DNA of 44,167 nt from Prevotellaceae bacterium (lineage in GTDB: Bacteria; Bacteroidota; Bacteroidia; Bacteroidales; Bacteroidaceae): contig JAISIN010000090.1 in assembly GCA_031262085.1 (NCBI GenBank), positions 1-44,167 on the forward strand, given 5' to 3'. A model generated the notes under the pieces. The model did not search any database and was not told where the DNA came from. It saw nothing but the letters and a program-made list of their open reading frames with translations. Positions 8,240 through 17,269 of this stretch are shown here, in pieces. Within the stretch, counting starts at the first letter, position 1. Each line of letters opens with the position of its first letter. The translations under genes and the position numbers were made by a program.

Positions 8240-8337
8240 CGTTAATGTAAAGTTAGACCTACCAAAATCTAAGAGAGAATATCTGGTAGTTAGAACTCTC
8301 TATATCCGAATCGCTATCCAGCAGAGAGAATGTTCAA

Positions 8338-10893
8338 CTATTGGAAATATTTCTGTTGTTTCCACACGCCGTCGGCAGTTTGCATCTCTATCACGTAGAC
8401 GCCTCTGCTCCAACGATCGGTAGCGAGCGTCACCGTGGCAGACTCGGGCTTGCCGGTGTAAATCAAGGTTCCGTTCAAGGCGTAGATGCGTATCTGCCGG
8501 ATGTTTTGTTCGGCAACGATGCGCAGAGAACCGGGTTCTTTGTAGAGGCGGATACCTTCAGTTGCCGTAGCGTCGGCGATGCCGGTGGAGACGGTGACAG
8601 TGAAAGGGAGTTGCACCACTTTCACATATCCTCCGAGTAATGCTGGTTTATAGAGCGCGGCAATATAATTCCCCGCTTCTACTTTCGGGTCGAATGCCAT
8701 CTCCAACTGATATGCAACATTCTTTTTCACAAACACATCCTGAGTGTATTCACTAAGTGGAGTCATTCCGTTAGTCGGCAGGATGCGCATCGTCAACGTT
8801 CCCGAATAGCTGCTTCCCGTGCCGCTCACGGTGAGGTTGGCAAGGAACTTCAGCTGTTCGCCCGTTGTAATCAGTTCTTTCTCCAAGCGCCCGTTGAGCA
8901 CGTTGAGGGTGGTGTTTCCACGAGGTTCGTTGACGGTGACTTTTACAAGATTCTCTTCGTCAATCAACGCGTAGATATACGGTCCCCATTCCACACCCGG
9001 ACAAATATAGTATTCGCCTGCAGGAAGACTTTTTTCGCCCAGCAGATTGGCTTCCAGTACTCCCGAAAGATTGTAGTTCTTTGTGAGGGAGGGTGCTATT
9101 TCCACTTGGGTATATCCGACTAATGCTACAAATTCACTCTCCTCTTCTGTTCCCTCGGCGGGTATCGAAAGGAAAGCAACACCTGCCATACCATAATACT
9201 CTATGGAAGTATGTTGATTGGTGAGCGTCATGTTGAATTTCCCACTTTGCCCGTCGTAGAGTGTAGTGGTGGCTTCGACACTGCCGGTGAGGTCGTTGAC
9301 ATTGAACTCACCCGTGTGTGCAACGAAGGTACATCGATCTCCCGCAATCGTCATCCGCAGTTGGGCGTTGTAACCCAAACGTGCCCGAACATCGGTCCAG
9401 TCGGTTTCGCGCTGCTCCTTAGTGGCCAGGCTGAGGGTATAAACGCCGTCCGCCATATCGGCAGGAATAATGAGATTGGTAAACGATGCCCTCGAATAGC
9501 CGTAAAGCGATTTCAATTCAGACAGTGTGCGGGTCGCTAAGACTTGACGTTGACCCTCTTTGTCTACCAACAGAGCCAATTCGCCACCTTTGAAGGTGGT
9601 CGTATAGTTGTAGATATTATAGACGGTAACGTTGAACTGCTCGCTACCCTTGAGTACCTCCGATTTCGACGCGGCAATGCTGTCAACTTGAAAGTAAGAG
9701 GCGTATACCGATCCTTCAGTAGGTGGTTGCCAACCAGTGACCATGCACTGATTGAATACATATCCGCCGCCGGTGGCTGTGCCTCCTCCGATACCCGGAT
9801 TATCAGGGTCGAGCGAAGCAACCTCAAAGTATCCGTTGTTGGCGCCGCCCCATCCCCAATTGACGTGCACCATGTTCTGTTCGTCATAGCCGTCGAAGAC
9901 AAAAGCATGCCCCACGTCTAACGACGAACCGGCATAAAAGATCGGGCGGTTAGATGCCAACTCATTCTTTATCTTGTCTATCCATTCGGCAGAGGTGAAG
10001 CATGCCCGTTCGGCATACCCCATACTGTTGCTGTCGTATCCGAAGTAGTCCACTACTGCCTGGGCTACCGTCATGGCAGAAGCTCCCGAACCGCCGGTAT
10101 CATAATTCATATTCACAGCTACGCCGCAAGCATACATCAGGGTAGATATGGCTTTGCCTTGGGTAGTAGTGTATTGTCCGGGATAGTATTGAGGCAGCAT
10201 ATTAGTCCAGTCAAACACTGTGCTGCCGAAATTGAAAGCGCACTCTTTATCTTTCCACGTATAGCTGTGCGAACCGATACCTCTTGTTGGATATTGATAA
10301 TATCTCATAATGGTAGCCATGGCAGTAGCTACGCAGCCGGAGTAGGTGTTTCGACCGTTGAGTAGCGGGCAATCGTTCCAATAAGGGGCATCCTGATTGT
10401 AGTTGATGTCGCCCAGCAATGGCGCCACCGTCGATGGATAAGATGCCGCTGTCAGAGATTGTTTGTCTGTTCGTATATATCCTTTTCGGTCAGTTATCTG
10501 CTCGTAGTACTCCTGATAGAGTTGGAGCCATTGGAGCAGGTTGTCGGGCAACCCATCGACCACAAAAGCGTTGGTAAGTGAATAGCCCAAAATAGGTTTC
10601 ATGCTATCGTCGCCCGAGATAATGACATATCCGTCATCCCCCCGATTATAGACATAGAAAGCAGCATCGCCGTTTACCACATGGCGCGTATCGGCATCGC
10701 CAGCTTTGAGCAGTTCGCGCGAGGAAATCACCGGACGAATCATGTTGTCGACAGCGCCACGCGTTGTTGTCTGCTCAGACCGTGCGAAGAATGCACGGGC
10801 AATAGCCAATGCCTCCTGCGAAGAGCGTTGAACTGCATTTGCCGTCCATGCAGCGACAAGGAGGAGAATGATTAACAATGTTTTCTTTATCAT
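8338..10893 (-). CDS. Secreted C10-family cysteine protease (streptopain-like) with T9SS sorting domain
   Basis: This 851-residue extracellular protease has a signal peptide (about 1-20) and a Spi-type inhibitory propeptide (about 22-125). The C10 catalytic domain follows, with nucleophile Cys187 in YSGCVATAMA and His329 in DVGHAFVFDGYD, then the VNWGWGG stretch. A long beta-rich region leads to a C-terminal type A T9SS sorting domain of about 75 residues ending GVYVIEMQ...QKYFQ. Relatives include streptococcal SpeB, Prevotella interpain and P. gingivalis PrtT. The ATG at 10893 is preferred over an upstream GTG-type start because the signal peptide then begins MIKKTLL. It is last in the SusC-SusD-lipoprotein order, 80 bases after the lipoprotein gene with a stem-loop between. 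Proposed job: digest host or dietary protein at the cell surface. Confidence 0.9.
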   Translation of the reverse strand: MIKKTLLIILLLVAAWTANAVQRSSQEALAIARAFFARSEQTTTRGAVDNMIRPVISSRELLKAGDADTRHVVNGDAAFYVYNRGDDGYVIISGDDSMKPILGYSLTNAFVVDGLPDNLLQWLQLYQEYYEQITDRKGYIRTDKQSLTAASYPSTVAPLLGDINYNQDAPYWNDCPLLNGRNTYSGCVATAMATIMRYYQYPTRGIGSHSYTWKDKECAFNFGSTVFDWTNMLPQYYPGQYTTTQGKAISTLMYACGVAVNMNYDTGGSGASAMTVAQAVVDYFGYDSNSMGYAERACFTSAEWIDKIKNELASNRPIFYAGSSLDVGHAFVFDGYDEQNMVHVNWGWGGANNGYFEVASLDPDNPGIGGGTATGGGYVFNQCMVTGWQPPTEGSVYASYFQVDSIAASKSEVLKGSEQFNVTVYNIYNYTTTFKGGELALLVDKEGQRQVLATRTLSELKSLYGYSRASFTNLIIPADMADGVYTLSLATKEQRETDWTDVRARLGYNAQLRMTIAGDRCTFVAHTGEFNVNDLTGSVEATTTLYDGQSGKFNMTLTNQHTSIEYYGMAGVAFLSIPAEGTEEESEFVALVGYTQVEIAPSLTKNYNLSGVLEANLLGEKSLPAGEYYICPGVEWGPYIYALIDEENLVKVTVNEPRGNTTLNVLNGRLEKELITTGEQLKFLANLTVSGTGSSYSGTLTMRILPTNGMTPLSEYTQDVFVKKNVAYQLEMAFDPKVEAGNYIAALYKPALLGGYVKVVQLPFTVTVSTGIADATATEGIRLYKEPGSLRIVAEQNIRQIRIYALNGTLIYTGKPESATVTLATDRWSRGVYVIEMQTADGVWKQQKYFQ

Positions 10894-10914
10894 GTCAAGA
10901 GGTGTATATAATTC

Positions 10915-10943
10915 CCCCCGCAAGAATCTTTTTCTTGCGGGGG
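10915..10943. terminator. Strong GC hairpin between lipoprotein and protease genes
   Basis: CCCCCGCAAGAA (10915-10926) and TTCTTGCGGGGG (10932-10943) are perfect 12-bp complements with a 5-base loop. On the transcribed (minus) strand the hairpin is followed by AATTATA rather than a U run, so it may attenuate transcription or stabilise the upstream 3' end instead of being a full terminator. Confidence 0.6.
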
Positions 10944-10973
10944 AATGTGATGAAATTGTTGCGAATTATTAGG

Positions 10974-11912
10974 TTATTCGAATACGCCGACACCCAACAT
11001 TCCTGCCAAGTCGATGCCGGGGAAGCCCAAGTAGCAGGGATATACTCCAAATCCCCCCAGCCCGTTAATGTAGTAATAGGGCGACAAGGAGAAGTAGACA
11101 ATATTTCCGTCATTATCTCTTACAGCATAGCTCTCGCTCGAATCGCTCAGCAAATTGGGCATGAAGGCTTCGATGTTTTGACCAACGGTTCCTTGATAAA
11201 TCAAGTTGGTCTTCCACGACCGATCCCAAGTGATGGCATCCGTATCAGGATCCAGATGGAATATGATGTTTGCCTGTGTTACTCCGGGATACCATCCTGT
11301 CCACTCGGCAGCCTCCAAGATTGCTTCCGAATAGGGATAGCTGATTCGGTAGTCGGTGGGGATATCATCGCGTTGCTGGATGGTCACTTTGGCTACGGCG
11401 GCAAAGGTAGAGCCGACGAAGCAGAACGAGTCGAAGAATTGTCCCTCGCCCAAGGTATTCCATTGTACAATCATGGCAGTACATCCATAATATGCCAAGC
11501 CGGTACTATAAGGATTTGCATATGCGGGATCTTTAATAGCAAGTTCGACTGTAAGGTTTTCACCAGTTGGTGCACCGGACTTGGCGCTCACCGTAATCGT
11601 TGTAGATGTTTCCCCTGCCGCAAAATTAGCAGCGGTGGATGCCTCGAAAAAATCTGCGCCGTTAATCATCTCAAGAGGAACAGAAGCCGCACTTGCTTTT
11701 TTATCGTCGGGACGCATTACCACGACGTTAAAGGAAGCAGCTGTAGGCGCAAGCTCAATGGAGGTGGCATTGCTCGCGTCAAAATAGACATTCATGCAAT
11801 CTGTCGCAGCAGGCTCACCCGGGGTATAGTTGTCGTCGTCTGAACCGCAGCCGACGAGTGTCAGCGTCATCGTTGCGACAAACAATCCCGATATGTATTT
11901 AAAATATTTCAT
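10974..11912 (-). CDS. Surface lipoprotein of a SusCD locus, family unclear
   Basis: This 312-residue lipoprotein has a signal peptide ending in a lipobox (LTLVGC, Cys22). The residues after the Cys, GSDDDN, resemble the acidic lipoprotein export signal that sends Bacteroidetes lipoproteins to the cell surface. The N-terminal third (about 38-125) looks like a Calx-beta/immunoglobulin-like sandwich; the rest is aromatic- and glycine-rich and not recognised. Its place directly after SusD is that of SusE/F-type accessory binding proteins, so it probably binds the same ligand at the surface. No catalytic motif was seen. Confidence 0.75.
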   Translation of the reverse strand: MKYFKYISGLFVATMTLTLVGCGSDDDNYTPGEPAATDCMNVYFDASNATSIELAPTAASFNVVVMRPDDKKASAASVPLEMINGADFFEASTAANFAAGETSTTITVSAKSGAPTGENLTVELAIKDPAYANPYSTGLAYYGCTAMIVQWNTLGEGQFFDSFCFVGSTFAAVAKVTIQQRDDIPTDYRISYPYSEAILEAAEWTGWYPGVTQANIIFHLDPDTDAITWDRSWKTNLIYQGTVGQNIEAFMPNLLSDSSESYAVRDNDGNIVYFSLSPYYYINGLGGFGVYPCYLGFPGIDLAGMLGVGVFE

Positions 11913-11947
11913 ACTCTTTTCGTTTTTTAAGATTGAATAAAATAGGA

Positions 11948-13585
11948 TTAGTCGGTCACTCCGTCTAAGAGACCCGGATTGTCTTTCGACTTGGGTATCG
12001 TTCCCTCATTGTTTTCCGTAACGGGAATACCAATGTTGGCATTGGTCTCGGACTGCGGGAAGCGCAACAAGAGATAACCGTTGTCGGAAGCTACATTGAA
12101 AGCAAACGCATCCGGCCAGATGCCGATATCATTCCCATGGAAACGTACTACCGGCTTACCCAAACGCATAATGTCTAACATGGAAAATCCTTCGCCCCAC
12201 AGCTCAATGCGGCGTTGCTTCCATACCTCAAGCTGTATAGCCTCTGCCGTCGACGCTCTACAGGTGTACGATGGGTCGCGGTTGGCTTTGATGAAATTCT
12301 CCAATGCTTGTTGGGCACCTGCAGTGTTTCCGCTCATGGCAAGCCCTTCAGCCTGAATGAATATCATCTCTTCTACGCGCATCAAAGGCCAGTCGCAGTC
12401 GTTGACGGAGCTGCCGATGCCGCTCTTCATACCGAACTTCACGTTGGTATAGGGAGTGAAAGCCACTTTGATGTCGGCAATCTCCAGCGGGGCTATGGCA
12501 TCGCCTGTTACCCCATTCCAGCTGATGGTGGAGAGCAATGGCGAATGCATATTTTCATCTACCCACCAGCCTTTACGAACGTCGGTAGAGGGAATCTTAT
12601 CGAACAACAACGGGTTGATGCGTTTGTAAACACCTACACCTGCGGTATAGCTCATCGCACTGAAAGAGCCTAAGTGCGAAGGCCATGAGGGTAACATTCC
12701 CGCTTTGTCAGCCTCAATGAGTATTCCCCAGAGCCAATTCGGGTCGTTCAAGTTGTAGAAAGAAGGTGTACTTACAGCAGCTATAGTGGCAGGTGCATAG
12801 CCTACCATAGCTTTCTCCGCATCGGAAGCCGCGTCTGCCCAATTGCCCATGTAAAGGTTGGCACGGGCGCGTAGCCCGTAAGCTACTTGTTGGTCGATCT
12901 TGCTCTTGTCCGGACGGGTATATCCCTCCAACAACGTTATCGCATCATTCAAGTCTGACATGATTTGCGTGTACACCTCTTCTACGGTAGCACGAGGATT
13001 GTTGGCGGGATCTGCGGTAGCCTCCGTTACGATGGGAACACAAGGTTTATCTTTACTTGTTTGATAATTAAACTGAAAGTATGGAGCTAGGTTCAGATAA
13101 TCGAATGCACGCACGGCTTTTGCTTGTCCCATATACTGCTTCAAGGTAACATCCTCCGTGGCAGGGTCAATCGAACCCAATATGTCGTTGGCAAGTTTAA
13201 TTTGATTGTAGAGATTGGCATAGCGAGCATACGGATTGGCATAATTGGGAGTGCGGTCGGTGTAATCACTTGCCACCGAGAACCAGTTATATCCACTGTT
13301 GTCGGAAACCATATCTGCGCCATTCATGTCTTCGGAGAGGCAGGCTGCCGGAAAGCCGAAGTCGTCATGCCGTGCAGAAGTGGTACCAAATGCAGGATAT
13401 ACTTGTCCGGCGTATGCATACATACCGGCAACGTCGGCTGCCACGCGTCCCGGAATGGAGGACGTAGTCTCCAGTACTTGGTCTCCCGTAAGAGCGCCAC
13501 CTTCGGGTAGCATTTCATTTATATCCGAGCAAGAGAAGAACGAAAAGGCTCCTGCTGCAAAAAGGATTTTTTTACTATATTTCAT
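11948..13585 (-). CDS. SusD/RagB-family nutrient-binding lipoprotein
   Basis: This 545-residue surface lipoprotein would cap the SusC channel and bind its substrate. It has a lipobox FFSC (Cys19) and a mostly helical SusD fold with TPR-like helices (about 90-260). The C-terminal SusD/RagB part contains the typical RVEEMIFIQAEGLAMSGN and LWGEGFSMLDIMRLGK stretches. It lies 21 bases after the SusC gene and 35 before the lipoprotein gene, so all are probably co-transcribed. The substrate cannot be read from sequence, but no glycan-degrading enzyme is nearby while a protease is, which favours peptides as in RagB. Confidence 0.93.
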   Translation of the reverse strand: MKYSKKILFAAGAFSFFSCSDINEMLPEGGALTGDQVLETTSSIPGRVAADVAGMYAYAGQVYPAFGTTSARHDDFGFPAACLSEDMNGADMVSDNSGYNWFSVASDYTDRTPNYANPYARYANLYNQIKLANDILGSIDPATEDVTLKQYMGQAKAVRAFDYLNLAPYFQFNYQTSKDKPCVPIVTEATADPANNPRATVEEVYTQIMSDLNDAITLLEGYTRPDKSKIDQQVAYGLRARANLYMGNWADAASDAEKAMVGYAPATIAAVSTPSFYNLNDPNWLWGILIEADKAGMLPSWPSHLGSFSAMSYTAGVGVYKRINPLLFDKIPSTDVRKGWWVDENMHSPLLSTISWNGVTGDAIAPLEIADIKVAFTPYTNVKFGMKSGIGSSVNDCDWPLMRVEEMIFIQAEGLAMSGNTAGAQQALENFIKANRDPSYTCRASTAEAIQLEVWKQRRIELWGEGFSMLDIMRLGKPVVRFHGNDIGIWPDAFAFNVASDNGYLLLRFPQSETNANIGIPVTENNEGTIPKSKDNPGLLDGVTD

Positions 13586-13606
13586 AACTTCTATTTGTTT
13601 TGCTAA

Positions 13607-16600
13607 TTAAAACGTAAGAGAAATGCCTCCTGATATATTGCGCATGGCAGAATAGGTGTAGTTACCTACCGTAGTGGAACTACCGGTGCCAAGGCGCAGT
13701 CTGGGGTCTAAACCGGTACGTGCGGAGATCACACCCAAGTTGTCGCCCGTCACATACACCCGAATACTTGACATGCCCAGTTTTCTCAAGATAGAATTAG
13801 GAAGTGTGTAACCCAATGTGATGTTGTTGAAGCTCAGATAATCCGAACTTACCAAGAAGCGGCTCGAATCTTTTTGATAGCTGTCATCGGCAGAACTCAA
13901 ACGGGGAACATTGGTGTTGGTATGTTCCGGTGTCCAAGCATCGCGTATGTCAACATGCCAGTTGGTACCTGCCATCGAGGCAAAACCGGTATGCATCATA
14001 GCTTGATAGCTTCCGTCGTACATTTTGCCGCCCAATTGATAAGCAAACTGCAAGGAGAAGTCGAAACCATAGAAGTTAAACGTGGTACCGAAACCTCCGT
14101 ACACCTTAGCCAGCGTACTTCCCAAGTCGGTTAGAGTAGCCTTGCTGTAATCATTGGTGGTGGTACGCTCTCCGCTCTCCGCATCTACTACATAATAGAG
14201 AGCCTCGCCGGTAGCTTGGTCTACACCGGCATACTCCCTCAAATAGGCTTGATAAAGCGAACCGCCTACACGATAGATGTATGAACTGCCTTTGATTCCA
14301 CCGTTTTTCTTTACATCATCTGCCAAGTCGGTAATCTTATTTTTGTAGTGCGTCGCATTGAGATTGGCGCTCCACTCGCCGTTGCGTCCTTCCCAGATGA
14401 TACCGTTGAGGTCGACCTCTATGCCATTGTTCAGGATGGAACCTACATTGGTAGGAACATAGCCCAGCGGATTGCCTGCCGAAAGCGGAACGGGCTGGTT
14501 GTACAGCAAGTCGACTGTCTTACGACTGAAATATTCAACGGTACCGTTCAACCGATTTTTGAAAAATTCAAAATCGATGCCGGCATTGAATGAATAGGAT
14601 GTTTCCCATGTCAACTTAGGATTGCCTACATAGGTCATCGTTTTGGCATAATCTCCGGTTGCTTCACTATAAGCCACCGAATATTGGTTTTGATAGGCAT
14701 AGTAGTTACCTATGTTATCGTTACCCTGCACACCCCAACTGGCTTTCAATTTCAACAAGTCGATCCATGTGAGGTCGCTCATAAATGCCTCTTTCGAGAT
14801 AAGCCAAGCAGCTCCCACACTTCCGAAATCACCCCAACGATGCTCTTTGGCAAAGCGTGAGGAGGCATCGCGGCGATACGAACCGCTCAAAAAGTATTTA
14901 CCGTCATAGTTATATTGAACGCGGCTCAAGAAACCTTCGGTCATGTAATTGTCACCATACGAAGAGACATATTTATTGGAAGTACCTCCGGCGTTGCTCA
15001 ATTCGCCGATAAACGGATCGTATAAGTGGTCGTTCTGACCGGTCAACGACTGAATTTTCAGTTTGTATTGTTCATAACCAACCAAAACATCCAGATTATG
15101 CACATCGGCAAATGTCTTTACGTAGCTTCCCAAATATTGCGTGTTGATGCCCGAAACACGGTAATGGCGCACATAAGCCATACCATCCATACTTTCATCA
15201 CTACTGCCCCATCGGCTCGACAATTCGTTGATACGGTCGTTCGATTCCATGGCAGAGATATTAGCAGTTAACTTCAATCCCTCCAACGGAGAGATCTCGG
15301 CATACCACTTACCGTTGAATACAGAATTTATATCGTTATATCTGTCATTGTCAATGCCGGCACCGGGACGGGCAGGCGACATAAAGGCACGTTTGAAATT
15401 GGTAGATGTGGCACCGTTGTCGTACATCACGAAACCGGTATCGGGGTTGTGTTGAATGGCACCGTCCGCTCCACGGACATACATCGGATAGATAGGAGCG
15501 ATCAAATTGGTAACATAGAACAAGTTGGCGCTCGATCCCCATGAGGTAGAACCGTTTTGGTTCAGTGTGGCTTGCGTATAACTCAGGTTGGTACCTATTT
15601 TGAGCCACTTCTTAGCCTGATAGTCAGCTTTTCCACGACCGGTATAACGCGAAAATCCGGAGTTCTTGATCAGACCGCTGTCGTCGAGATAGCCTACGCT
15701 GGCATAATAAGTCAATTTATCCGATTTACCCGAAACGGTAATGTTGTACTCTTGGCGCAAGTTCCCTTTGCCGAAGATTTCCTGATACCAATCATCGGGT
15801 GTGTAATAGTACTCGCCATCCGAATATCCTAACTTGGCATTCGGGTTTAATTTGAAGTTAGTACCAATCAGATTCTCCCCTGTGGGAAGTGTGTAGACCA
15901 GATAACCAAGACCACCGTTGGCAGTGTTCAGCAGGTTGTTGTTGGCATATCTGTACGATGCGGCAGCTGTTGCACCGGCATACGCCTGCGAGTTGTACAT
16001 TGCTTTGTACATCGTCTCGTAATATTCGCCCGGAGCGCTGATTACATCGTAGTTGGGAATGGCACGTTTATTTGTTCCCCACTTGGCATCAACCGTCACT
16101 TTGGCTTCGCCCGATTGTCCGCTCTTGGTGGTTATCAAGATAACACCGTTTGCACCGCGTGCACCGTAGATAGAGTTTGCGGCAGCATCTTTCAAAACCG
16201 TCATCGATTCTATATCTGTGGAATTAATCGTATTGATAGAGCCGTCGAAAGGAACGCCATCCACCACATATAGAGGGGCATTACTTGCACTCATCGAACC
16301 GATACCACGGATACGTACCGTAGCTGAAGAGCCGGGAGCACCGTCATCCCCGTAAGTCTGTACGCCTGCAGCCTGTCCTGACAATGCTTGCGTTACATTG
16401 GAGACGGTACGTTTTTCTAATTTGTCGCTCTTAATCGTTGATGCCGATCCCGTAAATGCCGACTTCTTCGCCGTTCCATACGCCACCACCATCACCTCAT
16501 CCAGCATCTCCGAATCCGACTTCAGCACCACATTTATCGTTCCCGGCTTGATAGGTACATCTAACGTCTGCATTCCAATAAATGACACCTGCAAAGTCTT

Positions 16601-16810
16601 GGCGGAACTGGGTACATTGGAAATGGTAAATTTACCGTCAAGATCGGTAATGGCGCCTAAACTGGTGCCTACCACCATCACAGATGCACCGATGACAGGT
16701 TGCCCGTCCTCGTCGGAAGTAACGATACCCTGCACCGTAGTAGTCTGCGCCATCACTGCGCCAATACCCATAACAAGCATGGCACATAATAACATTAACT
16801 TTTTCTTCAT
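13607..16810 (-). CDS. SusC/RagA-family TonB-dependent outer membrane transporter
   Basis: This 1067-residue TonB-linked channel has a signal peptide (1-21, ending VMAQ) and a carboxypeptidase-regulatory-like domain (about 25-100). A Ton-box-like DEVMVVAYGT follows (about 104-113), then the plug (about 115-230, with VRIRGIGSMSASNAPLYVVDG and DAAANSIYGARGANGVILI) and a 22-strand barrel ending in GISLTF with terminal Phe. It imports oligomers too large for porins, using proton-motive force through TonB/ExbBD encoded elsewhere. It is the first gene of the cluster and has its own promoter candidate upstream. No anti-sigma/ECF pair or hybrid two-component sensor is adjacent, so the regulator is not in view. 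Confidence 0.95.
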   Translation of the reverse strand: MKKKLMLLCAMLVMGIGAVMAQTTTVQGIVTSDEDGQPVIGASVMVVGTSLGAITDLDGKFTISNVPSSAKTLQVSFIGMQTLDVPIKPGTINVVLKSDSEMLDEVMVVAYGTAKKSAFTGSASTIKSDKLEKRTVSNVTQALSGQAAGVQTYGDDGAPGSSATVRIRGIGSMSASNAPLYVVDGVPFDGSINTINSTDIESMTVLKDAAANSIYGARGANGVILITTKSGQSGEAKVTVDAKWGTNKRAIPNYDVISAPGEYYETMYKAMYNSQAYAGATAAASYRYANNNLLNTANGGLGYLVYTLPTGENLIGTNFKLNPNAKLGYSDGEYYYTPDDWYQEIFGKGNLRQEYNITVSGKSDKLTYYASVGYLDDSGLIKNSGFSRYTGRGKADYQAKKWLKIGTNLSYTQATLNQNGSTSWGSSANLFYVTNLIAPIYPMYVRGADGAIQHNPDTGFVMYDNGATSTNFKRAFMSPARPGAGIDNDRYNDINSVFNGKWYAEISPLEGLKLTANISAMESNDRINELSSRWGSSDESMDGMAYVRHYRVSGINTQYLGSYVKTFADVHNLDVLVGYEQYKLKIQSLTGQNDHLYDPFIGELSNAGGTSNKYVSSYGDNYMTEGFLSRVQYNYDGKYFLSGSYRRDASSRFAKEHRWGDFGSVGAAWLISKEAFMSDLTWIDLLKLKASWGVQGNDNIGNYYAYQNQYSVAYSEATGDYAKTMTYVGNPKLTWETSYSFNAGIDFEFFKNRLNGTVEYFSRKTVDLLYNQPVPLSAGNPLGYVPTNVGSILNNGIEVDLNGIIWEGRNGEWSANLNATHYKNKITDLADDVKKNGGIKGSSYIYRVGGSLYQAYLREYAGVDQATGEALYYVVDAESGERTTTNDYSKATLTDLGSTLAKVYGGFGTTFNFYGFDFSLQFAYQLGGKMYDGSYQAMMHTGFASMAGTNWHVDIRDAWTPEHTNTNVPRLSSADDSYQKDSSRFLVSSDYLSFNNITLGYTLPNSILRKLGMSSIRVYVTGDNLGVISARTGLDPRLRLGTGSSTTVGNYTYSAMRNISGGISLTF

Positions 16811-16858
16811 AAATTCTCTCTTTGATTAATTAAAAATTATTTAATTACAACACAACCG

Positions 16859-16890
16859 CAAAGGTATTCACAGTTTTTTGCAGTACGAAA
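16859..16890 (-). promoter_or_regulatory. Candidate promoter of the SusC-SusD cluster
   Basis: On the minus strand TACCTTTG (16866-16859) fits the -7 consensus, with a weak TTTC (16890-16887) 20 bases upstream as the -33 element. It gives a leader of about 40 bases. Confidence 0.5.
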
Positions 16891-17230
16891 TACTATTTGA
16901 TTTATTCAACTAAAGGCGGAATTTACAAGTACGAACAGGCGTAATAACATTATAAACGACTAAATATCAGTGAGTATTGTAACTTATGAATGTTCTTGTA
17001 ATATTTGATATATCCCATATCTACAACATACTCCATATTGAACAAACGTTAATCAATCGAAATGAAGCTGACCGGTTTTTGAATAAGCATTCAACATGAA
17101 GAGGTATACAGATGAATGGCAAATCGGAAAATGAAAATGGAGAACGGACGAGAACTCACACGCGCACGAAATTTTGATGCGGTCGCCCTACAAAAAGAGT
17201 GAATGAATGGAAAGGCAAAGAAAATGTCAT

Positions 17231-17238
17231 TACCTTTG
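17231..17238 (+). promoter_or_regulatory. Candidate -7 box for the AAA/PD-(D/E)XK gene 1
   Basis: TACCTTTG matches TAnnTTTG and lies 31 bases before the ATG. No clear TTTG is present at the -33 position. Confidence 0.4.
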
Positions 17239-17269
17239 TCGCTCAAAACCAGTTCATAATTAGATTGAT

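Larger units (their letters stand above)
16811..17269. other. 459-base divergent intergenic region
   Basis: The region lies between the SusC gene and the rightward AAA protein. It is AT-rich with divergent promoter candidates near both ends. A 21-codon frame at 17112 is too short and isolated to call. Nothing else was recognised. Confidence 0.6.

Noticed and set aside
10878..11843. 321-codon plus-strand frame over the lipoprotein gene
   Set aside because: It is opposite a lipoprotein with good signal peptide and operon context, and the product has no recognisable features.
17112..17177. 21-codon ORF in the intergenic region before AAA paralogue 1
   Set aside because: Very short, no promoter at the right place, composition near random.
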